Source: AC-37 sp036389105 | GTDB lineage: Bacteria; Actinomycetota; Thermoleophilia; Solirubrobacterales; Thermoleophilaceae | Length of the DNA: 11,580 nt | Direction: 5' to 3' | NCBI GenBank assembly: GCA_036389105.1 | Contig: DASVQK010000108.1 | Span: 1-11,580 of the forward strand | Part shown: positions 1-5,226 of the stretch, piece by piece | How positions within the stretch are numbered: the first letter of the stretch is position 1 | How the letters are laid out: each line of letters begins with the position of its first letter | Program-made: the position numbers and the translations under genes | Notes under the pieces: model-generated | Databases searched by the model: none | Told to the model about the DNA's origin: nothing | What the model saw: the letters and a program-made list of their open reading frames with translations, nothing else

Positions 1-222
1 GAGGCGGTGGAGCGCTGGATCCGCTACTACGAGGCCGAGCGCCAGGACGGCGAGCACTTCAACGACTTCGTGGACAGGACCGGGACGGAGGGCTTCGAGA
101 GGGCGGCGAAGGACCTGTCGCTGCCGGTCGAGTTCAACCTCGAGAACCTGACGCACTTCATCGACTGGAACCGCAACGACCCCTACAGGGTCGAGCGCGG
201 CGAGGGCGAGTGCGCGGTCTGA
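1..222 (+). CDS. Ferredoxin nitrite/sulfite reductase, C-terminal fragment
   Basis: The reading frame is open from the first base of the window and ends at TGA 220-222, so only the last 73 residues of a longer protein are seen. The tail contains 'FNDFVDRTGTEGFERAAKDL', followed by a phenylalanine/asparagine-rich end and 'GEGECAV'. This resembles the C-terminus of siroheme/[4Fe-4S] nitrite and sulfite reductases, whose last helix carries an F-x-x-F-x-x-R-x-G-like pattern. The siroheme and cluster cysteines lie upstream, outside the window, so sulfite versus nitrite cannot be told from this piece. The genes directly downstream (APS reductase, APS kinase, ATP sulfurylase) argue for sulfite reduction to sulfide. 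The GTG at base 7 is internal, not a start. It is separated from cysH by 22 bases. Confidence 0.72.
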   Translation, partial: EAVERWIRYYEAERQDGEHFNDFVDRTGTEGFERAAKDLSLPVEFNLENLTHFIDWNRNDPYRVERGEGECAV

Positions 223-244
223 GGGCCGCGCCGGGAATCCAATC

Positions 245-874
245 GTGGCCGTAGCCGTCCCACCCGATCTCGAACGCTCCTCCGCGGAGGAGGTGCTCCG
301 CTATGCCGTCGAGCGCTTCCACCCGCGCCTGTACGTGGCCTGCTCGTTCCAGAAGGAGGCCTCGGTGATCATGGACATGCTCCTGCGGATCGAGCCCGAG
401 GCGCGCTTCTTCACCATCGACACGGGCGTGCTGTTCGAGGAGACGCACGACACCCGCCGCGCGCTCGAGGAGCGCTACGGCGTCGACGTCGAGATCTTCG
501 ACGCCGTGAGCCCGGACGGCCGCCCGTGGACGCAGGCGCGTTGCTGCTCGGAGCGGAAGGTCGCGGCGCTGGGTCACGCGCTCGCCAACGCCGACGCCTG
601 GGTCACGGGCCTGCGGCGCGAGCAGTCGCCGCAGCGAGCCGACACGCCCAAGCTCCACTGGGACGAGCGCAACGGGCTGTGGAAGGTCAACCCGCTGGCC
701 GACTGGGACGAGCGCGAGGTCTGGCGCTACATCTCGCGCCACGACATCCCCTACAACGAGCTGCACGACCGCGGCTTCGACTCGATCGGGTGCGTCCCGT
801 GCACGCAGCCCGCTCGCGGCCGGGACGGCCGCTGGCCGGGCAGCCCCCAGACCGAGTGCGGGATCCACGCGTGA
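245..874 (+). CDS. cysH: Adenylyl-sulfate (APS/PAPS) reductase, iron-sulfur type
   Basis: Thioredoxin- or glutaredoxin-dependent reductase that turns APS (or PAPS) into sulfite plus AMP (or PAP) in the cytoplasm. The 209-residue protein shows the family signature in order: the nucleotide-binding SFQKE loop (34-38), DTGVLFEET (59-67), a Cys-Cys pair in CCSERKV (100-101), VTGLRREQS (120-128), a Cys-x-x-Cys pair (183, 186) and the catalytic Cys205 in TECGIH near the end. The CC plus CxxC set is the [4Fe-4S] cluster ligand set of assimilatory APS reductases; PAPS-only enzymes such as E. coli CysH lack it. The GTG start at 245 follows a weak GGGA (233-236), and no later start would keep the SFQKE loop. 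The last bases overlap the cysC start (GTGA). The stretch between the CxxC pair and the catalytic cysteine is shorter than I expect for the family, which puts the total length at the low end. Confidence 0.93.
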   Translation: MAVAVPPDLERSSAEEVLRYAVERFHPRLYVACSFQKEASVIMDMLLRIEPEARFFTIDTGVLFEETHDTRRALEERYGVDVEIFDAVSPDGRPWTQARCCSERKVAALGHALANADAWVTGLRREQSPQRADTPKLHWDERNGLWKVNPLADWDEREVWRYISRHDIPYNELHDRGFDSIGCVPCTQPARGRDGRWPGSPQTECGIHA

Positions 875-1407
875 GCGACCGCGGCGTCACGCTCTGGTTC
901 ACCGGGCTGTCGGGCGCCGGCAAGTCCACCATCGCGAGCCTGGTCGAGGCCGAGCTGCGCGAGCGCGGCACCAACGTCGAGGTCCTCGACGGCGACGTGG
1001 TGCGCACCAACCTCTCGAAGGGGCTCGGGTTCTCCAAGGAGGACCGCGACACCAACATCCGCCGGATCGCGTTCGTGGCCGACCTGCTCTCGCGCAACGG
1101 GGTGGTGGCCATCACCGCCGCCATCTCGCCCTACCGCGCCATCCGCGACGAGGCGCGGGCCACCATGGGCGAGCGCTTCGTGGAGGTCTACGTGAAGGCC
1201 TCGGTCGAGGAGTGCGCGCGCCGCGACGTCAAGGGCCTGTACGAGAAGGCGTTCAAGGGCGAGATCAAGGAGTTCACCGGCGTTTCCGACCCTTACGAGC
1301 CGCCGCTCGAGCCGGAGGTCGTGGCCGACACCGAGACGGAGACGCCCGAGGAGTCGGCCGCCAAGGTCCTGGCTTACCTGGACGCGCGCGTCGAGGTGCC
1401 CGCGTGA
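871..1407 (+). CDS. cysC: Adenylyl-sulfate (APS) kinase
   Basis: Phosphorylates APS at the 3' position with ATP to give PAPS. The 178-residue protein is of normal length for a stand-alone CysC. It has a Walker A P-loop GLSGAGKST (12-20), the LDGD motif (39-42) with Arg45, the ISPYR segment with the conserved serine at 86, and the family stretch KGLYEKAFKGEIKEFTG ahead of the DPYEPP substrate loop. The GTG at 871 is chosen because it overlaps the cysH stop by four bases (GTGA), has a GGGA seven bases upstream, and lies ten codons before the P-loop as is usual. The frame stays open upstream inside cysH, but that part is a shadow. The next gene, sat, again starts on a GTGA overlap, so the three genes are probably translationally coupled. 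With an iron-sulfur CysH next door, PAPS may be needed for sulfation reactions rather than for reduction. Confidence 0.95.
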   Translation: MSDRGVTLWFTGLSGAGKSTIASLVEAELRERGTNVEVLDGDVVRTNLSKGLGFSKEDRDTNIRRIAFVADLLSRNGVVAITAAISPYRAIRDEARATMGERFVEVYVKASVEECARRDVKGLYEKAFKGEIKEFTGVSDPYEPPLEPEVVADTETETPEESAAKVLAYLDARVEVPA

Positions 1408-2471
1408 GCGAGCTGCGCCTGTCCGCCCGGCAGACGTCGGACTTCGAGCTCCTGGCCAACGGCGGCTTCGCGCCGCTCGACGGCTTCCAGGGTAAGGAGG
1501 CCTGGCGGTCGGTGGTCGAGACCATGCGCCTGCCGGACGGGCGCCCGTGGCCGATCCCGGTCACGCTGGCGTCGGAGACCGGCGCGGTGGGCGAGACCGT
1601 CGATCTGATCGGCCACGAGGGCACGCTGCTCGGCGCCATCGAGGTCGAGGAGGTCTACGAGCGCGACCTGCGGCACGAGGCCGAGCTGGTCTACCGCACC
1701 GCGGACGAGTCGCACCCCGGCGTGGCCGCCCTCTACCGCGAGGGTCCGCGCACGGTTGCGGGTCGGATCGCCACGCGGGCGCTGCCCGGCCACATCCCCG
1801 AGGTGGCGCCCTACGTGCTCACGCCGCAGGAGACGCGGGCCACCTTCGCCGAGCGCGGCTGGAAGACCGTGGTCGGGTTCCAGACGCGCAACCCGATCCA
1901 CCGGGCCCACGAGTACCTGACGAAGGCGGCGCTCGAGATCGTGGACGGCCTGTTCATCCACCCGATCGTGGGCGAGACCAAGGACGGCGACATCCCGGCC
2001 GACACGCGCATGCGCTGCTACGAGGTGCTGATCGAGCACTACTACCCGCGCGAGCGGGTGGTCCTGGGCGTGAACCCCGCCGCCATGCGCTACGCCGGGC
2101 CGCGCGAGGCCATCTTCCACGCGCTGGTGCGAAAGAACTACGGCTGCACCCACTTCATCGTCGGCCGCGACCACGCGGGTGTCGGCGAGTGGTACGGCAC
2201 CTACGACGCGCAGCACATCTTCGACGAGTTCGAGCCCGGCGAGCTGGGCATCGAGCCGCTCAAGTTCGAGCACTCGTTCTGGTGCAAGATCAGCCAGGGG
2301 ATGGCCACCACCAAGACGTCCCCCTCGGCGCCCGAGGACCGGGTGTTCCTGTCGGGCACCAAGGTCCGCGAGATGCTGGGCCGCGGCGAGCGTCCGCCCG
2401 AGGAGTTCACGCGTCCCGAGGTGGCCGACGTGCTGATCGAGGCGTACGCGACGGAGCCGGCACCCGCCTGA
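1404..2471 (+). CDS. sat: Sulfate adenylyltransferase (ATP sulfurylase), monomer type
   Basis: Activates sulfate with ATP to APS and pyrophosphate, the first committed step of sulfate assimilation. The 355-residue protein belongs to the Sat/MET3 family, not the CysD-CysN type. Visible motifs are LSARQTSDFELLANGGFAPL (6-25), the nucleotide-binding QTRNPIHRAH (160-169), MRYAGPREAIFHA (228-240), GRDHAG (254-259) and FLSGTKVRE (315-323). The GTG at 1404 overlaps the cysC stop (GTGA) and is preceded by GAGG (1393-1396). The family's LSxRQ segment begins only six residues in, so the leading part found in the commoner, roughly 390-residue forms is absent. Residues 294-308 read CKISQGMATTKTSPS where many bacterial enzymes have CxxCxGMxxxKTCPH, so only one of the four zinc-site residues remains. 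Catalytic motifs look intact, so I expect an active enzyme. Confidence 0.95.
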   Translation: MSELRLSARQTSDFELLANGGFAPLDGFQGKEAWRSVVETMRLPDGRPWPIPVTLASETGAVGETVDLIGHEGTLLGAIEVEEVYERDLRHEAELVYRTADESHPGVAALYREGPRTVAGRIATRALPGHIPEVAPYVLTPQETRATFAERGWKTVVGFQTRNPIHRAHEYLTKAALEIVDGLFIHPIVGETKDGDIPADTRMRCYEVLIEHYYPRERVVLGVNPAAMRYAGPREAIFHALVRKNYGCTHFIVGRDHAGVGEWYGTYDAQHIFDEFEPGELGIEPLKFEHSFWCKISQGMATTKTSPSAPEDRVFLSGTKVREMLGRGERPPEEFTRPEVADVLIEAYATEPAPA

Positions 2472-2480
2472 GGGACTGAC

Positions 2481-3383
2481 GTGGACCCGCTGATCATCGT
2501 CTTCGGGTTCCTGGTCGGCGTGCTGGTGGGACTGACGGGCATGGGCGGCGGCGCGCTGATGACGCCGATCCTGATCCTGGTGTTCGGCTTCAAGCCCGTA
2601 ACCGCGGTCGGCACCGACCTGGCGTACGGCGCGGTGACCAAGACCGTGGGCGGCTGGCGCCACTTCCGCCACCGCACCGTGAACCAGAGCCTGTCCACCT
2701 GGATGGCGCTCGGCTCGGTGCCGTCGGCCATCGGGGGCGTGTACGCGCTGCACGCGCTCGAGAAGGCCAGCGGCAAGAACTTCGACGACGCCGTGCTCAC
2801 GGCCGTGGCCGCGGCGCTCCTGTTCACCGGCGTGGCCGTGCTCGCGCGGGCGCTGTTCCTGCCCAAGCTGATCGAGCGCGAGCGCGAGACCTTCGTCATG
2901 GAGCGCCGGCACAAGGTGTCCGCGGTGGTGCTCGGCGTGTTCGTCGGCTTCGTGCTGGGCGTCACGTCGGCCGGCTCGGGCTCGCTGATCGCGGTGGGGC
3001 TGATCATGCTGTTCCGCCTCGCGCCGCGGCAGGTGGTGGCCACCGACGTGTTCCACGCGGCCATCCTGCTGTGGGCCGCGGCGATCGCCCACGTGGTGGC
3101 GGGCAACGTCGACTTCGCCCTGGCGGGCACGATCCTGATCGGGTCGGTGCCGGGCGTGTGGCTGGGCAGCCACTGGTCGGTGCGCACGCCGGTGCCCGCG
3201 CTGCGCACGGCGCTGGGCATCATCCTGATCGGGTCGGGGCTCGGGCTCCTGACCAAGGCCGGCATCGACATCCCGACGCCGCTGCTCGCCGGGGTGCCGC
3301 TCCTGCTCTTGGCCGGGCTCGGCGCCCAGGCGCTGCTGCGCTGGGCACGGCCTTCCGTCGCGGCCCCGGCGCCCGAGCGCTAG
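2481..3383 (+). CDS. TauE/SafE-family membrane permease, likely sulfur oxyanion transport
   Basis: A 300-residue integral membrane protein with about eight hydrophobic segments in two homologous halves. Each half begins with a glycine-rich helix: GLTGMGGGALMTPIL (17-31) and GVTSAGSGSLIAVGL (160-174). TDLAYGAVTKTVGGWRH (45-61) follows the first half, with a matching TDVFHAAILLWAAAIAH (188-204) in the second. This is the pattern of the TauE/SafE (DUF81) family, whose members move sulfite, sulfoacetate or related anions. A charged loop (129-145) splits the halves. The GTG start at 2481 has a clear ribosome site AGGGA (2471-2475, overlapping the sat stop) five bases ahead. Position right behind sat suggests sulfate or sulfite transport. 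As I recall, Corynebacterium glutamicum has a comparable permease (CysZ) in its sulfate-reduction cluster. Direction and substrate are inferred. Confidence 0.88.
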   Translation: MDPLIIVFGFLVGVLVGLTGMGGGALMTPILILVFGFKPVTAVGTDLAYGAVTKTVGGWRHFRHRTVNQSLSTWMALGSVPSAIGGVYALHALEKASGKNFDDAVLTAVAAALLFTGVAVLARALFLPKLIERERETFVMERRHKVSAVVLGVFVGFVLGVTSAGSGSLIAVGLIMLFRLAPRQVVATDVFHAAILLWAAAIAHVVAGNVDFALAGTILIGSVPGVWLGSHWSVRTPVPALRTALGIILIGSGLGLLTKAGIDIPTPLLAGVPLLLLAGLGAQALLRWARPSVAAPAPER

Positions 3384-3393
3384 AGCGTCCGAG

Positions 3394-3399
3394 TAGATT
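3394..3399 (+). promoter_or_regulatory. Putative -10 element TAGATT for a leaderless carboxylase mRNA
   Basis: TAGATT fits the actinobacterial TAnnnT -10 pattern and ends eight bases before the GTG of the carboxylase gene. The bases between (TCCCGCCC) contain no Shine-Dalgarno sequence. Transcription starting at the usual distance would begin at or within two bases of the start codon, giving a leaderless mRNA. No convincing -35 box was seen. The element lies in the 24-base gap after the permease gene. Confidence 0.45.
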
Positions 3400-3407
3400 T
3401 CCCGCCC

Positions 3408-5183
3408 GTGTTCTCGAAGGTACTGGTCGCCAACCGCGGCGAGATCGCGATCCGCGTCTTCCGCGCGCTCGAGGAGATGGGCATCGGCACGGTGGCCGTC
3501 TACTCCGAGCCCGACCGCGACGCGCCCCACGCCCGGCGCGCGGACGAGGCGTACCTCGTCGGGCCCGGGCCGGCCAACGAGAGCTATCTCGTGGTGGAGC
3601 GGATCCTCGAGGCCGCGCAGAAGGCCGGCGCCGAGGCGATCCACCCGGGCTACGGCTTCCTGGCGGAGAACGCGGCCTTCGCGCGCGCCTGCGAGGAGGC
3701 GGGCATCGTGTTCATCGGCCCGCCCGCCGACGCGATCGACGCGATGGGCTCGAAGACCCGCGCCCGCGAGCTGATGAAGAAGGCCGGCGTGCCGATCGTG
3801 CCCGGCACCACCGACCCGGTGGACACCGTGGAGGACGCCGCGCGCATCGTGGACGAGGCGATCGGCTATCCCGTGGCGATCAAGGCCGCGGGCGGCGGCG
3901 GTGGCAAGGGGTTCCGCGTGGCGCTGTCGGCCGACGAGCTGGAGAAGGCGTTCGAGGGCGCCGCGCGCGAGGGCGAGAAGTTCTTCAGCGACCCGACCGT
4001 GTACATCGAGCGCTACCTGCCCGACCCGCGTCACGTGGAGGTCCAGGTACTTGCCGACTCGCACGGCAACGTGATCCACCTGGGCGAGCGCGACTGCTCC
4101 GTCCAGCGCCGCCACCAGAAGCTGATCGAGGAGAGCCCGGCGCCGGCGGTGGACGAGAAGCTGCGCAAGCGGATCGGCGAGATCGGCACCGAGGCGGCGC
4201 GCGCGGTGGGCTACCGGTCGGCGGGCACCATCGAGGGGCTGCTGGCGGACGGCGAGTACTTCTTCCTCGAGATGAACACGCGCGTGCAGGTGGAGCACTG
4301 CGTGACCGAGATGACCACCGGAGTGGACATCGTCAAGGAGCAGATCCGCATCGCCGCGGGCGAGGAGCTGTCTCTTTCGCAGGACGACCTGCGGCTGTAC
4401 GGGCACGCGATCGAGTGCCGGATCAACGCCGAGGACGCGTCGAAGAACTTCGCGCCGGCGCCCGGCGGCATCGCGGCCTACCGCGAGCCCAGCGGCCCCG
4501 GCGTTCGCGTCGACTCGGGCGTGGAGGCGGGCTCCGAGATCACGCCGCTGTACGACCCGATGATCGCCAAGCTGATCGTCTGGGACGTCGATCGCGAGAG
4601 CGCCACCCGCCGCATGGTGCGGGCGCTCGGCGAGTTCGAGCTCGAGGGCGTGCGCTCGCTGATCCCGTTCCACACCGTCCTGCTCCAGACCGAGCAGTGG
4701 GCGAAGGGCGAGACCTGCCGCGACCTGATCGAGGACAGGAAGTGGCTGAAGCAGCTGGCGCAGCCCAAGCCGGAGCCGCCCCCGGAGGGCGAGGACGAGG
4801 AGCCGCAGGTTGAGCGGAGCTACGCCGTGGAGGTGTCCGGCCGGCGCTTCGACGTGAAGGTGATCGGCGCCGCGCCGGTCAACGGCGCCGGCCCGGCGGC
4901 GGGCGCCGCCGCCGGCGCGCGCAAGCCGCCCAAGCGCCGCGAGCGCGGCGCCGGAGGGGGCGCCGGGGCCGCGGGCGAGATCGTGTCGCCGATGCAGGGC
5001 ACCGTGCTGCGCGTGGCGGTCGAGAAGGGCGCCGACGTGGACCAGGGCGCCCTCGTGTGCGTCATCGAGGCGATGAAGATGGAGAACGAGATCGTCGCGC
5101 CGGCCGCCGGCAAGGTCGAGGAGCTGAACGTCTCCGAGGGCGGCTCGGTCGCCTCGGGCGACACGATCGCCGTCATCAAGTAG
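3408..5183 (+). CDS. Acyl-CoA carboxylase alpha chain: biotin carboxylase fused to biotin carrier domain
   Basis: ATP-dependent carboxylation of an enzyme-bound biotin, which a separate carboxyltransferase (not in this window) uses to make malonyl-CoA or methylmalonyl-CoA. Of 591 residues, about 1-446 are biotin carboxylase: KVLVANRGEIAIRV at the start, HPGYGFLAEN (79-88), the glycine-rich ATP lid AGGGGGKGF (161-169), the biotin/bicarbonate-site EMNTRVQVEH (288-297) and ECRINAED (336-343). A charged linker (451-470) leads to a short conserved stretch (470-487). An Ala/Gly/Pro and basic low-complexity linker (488-522) precedes the biotinyl domain (523-591) with EAMKMEN, where Lys557 is the biotin site. 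This is the actinobacterial AccA/BccA-type layout, also seen in 3-methylcrotonyl-CoA carboxylases, so the acyl substrate is open. GTG 3408 is the start because conserved sequence begins at once. Residue 298 is Cys where bacterial acetyl-CoA enzymes usually have Pro (VEHPVTE). Confidence 0.93.
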   Translation: MFSKVLVANRGEIAIRVFRALEEMGIGTVAVYSEPDRDAPHARRADEAYLVGPGPANESYLVVERILEAAQKAGAEAIHPGYGFLAENAAFARACEEAGIVFIGPPADAIDAMGSKTRARELMKKAGVPIVPGTTDPVDTVEDAARIVDEAIGYPVAIKAAGGGGGKGFRVALSADELEKAFEGAAREGEKFFSDPTVYIERYLPDPRHVEVQVLADSHGNVIHLGERDCSVQRRHQKLIEESPAPAVDEKLRKRIGEIGTEAARAVGYRSAGTIEGLLADGEYFFLEMNTRVQVEHCVTEMTTGVDIVKEQIRIAAGEELSLSQDDLRLYGHAIECRINAEDASKNFAPAPGGIAAYREPSGPGVRVDSGVEAGSEITPLYDPMIAKLIVWDVDRESATRRMVRALGEFELEGVRSLIPFHTVLLQTEQWAKGETCRDLIEDRKWLKQLAQPKPEPPPEGEDEEPQVERSYAVEVSGRRFDVKVIGAAPVNGAGPAAGAAAGARKPPKRRERGAGGGAGAAGEIVSPMQGTVLRVAVEKGADVDQGALVCVIEAMKMENEIVAPAAGKVEELNVSEGGSVASGDTIAVIK

Positions 5184-5206
5184 CGCTCGCTCGCCCGGGC
5201 GCCGAC

Positions 5207-5226
5207 TAAGCTCCCCCCAGGGGGGT
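5207..5226 (+). promoter_or_regulatory. Putative -10 (TAAGCT) and G-rich ribosome site inside a C6-A-G6 palindrome
   Basis: TAAGCT at 5207-5212 fits TAnnnT. A transcript starting at the expected distance would begin near A5219 and have only about eight untranslated bases (AGGGGGGT) before the ATG at 5227. Six C (5213-5218), one A and six G (5220-5225) form a near-perfect inverted repeat directly before the start codon; the G run is the only ribosome-site candidate. In a longer read-through mRNA the C run could pair with the G run and hide it. No -35 box was recognised. Confidence 0.4.

Noticed and set aside
223..244. A riboswitch or leader element ahead of cysH.
   Set aside because: Only 22 bases separate it from the upstream gene, too few for a riboswitch; the genes look co-transcribed.
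3071..4813. A 580-codon plus-strand frame shifted against the permease and carboxylase genes.
   Set aside because: The translation is almost only Arg, Gly, Ala and Pro, while the overlapping frames carry conserved family motifs.
4880..4970. Dense GGCGCC/GCCGGC repeats as a possible regulatory or recombination element.
   Set aside because: They fall in frame in the Ala/Gly/Pro-rich linker ahead of the biotinyl domain, and such linkers are normally low-complexity in these enzymes.
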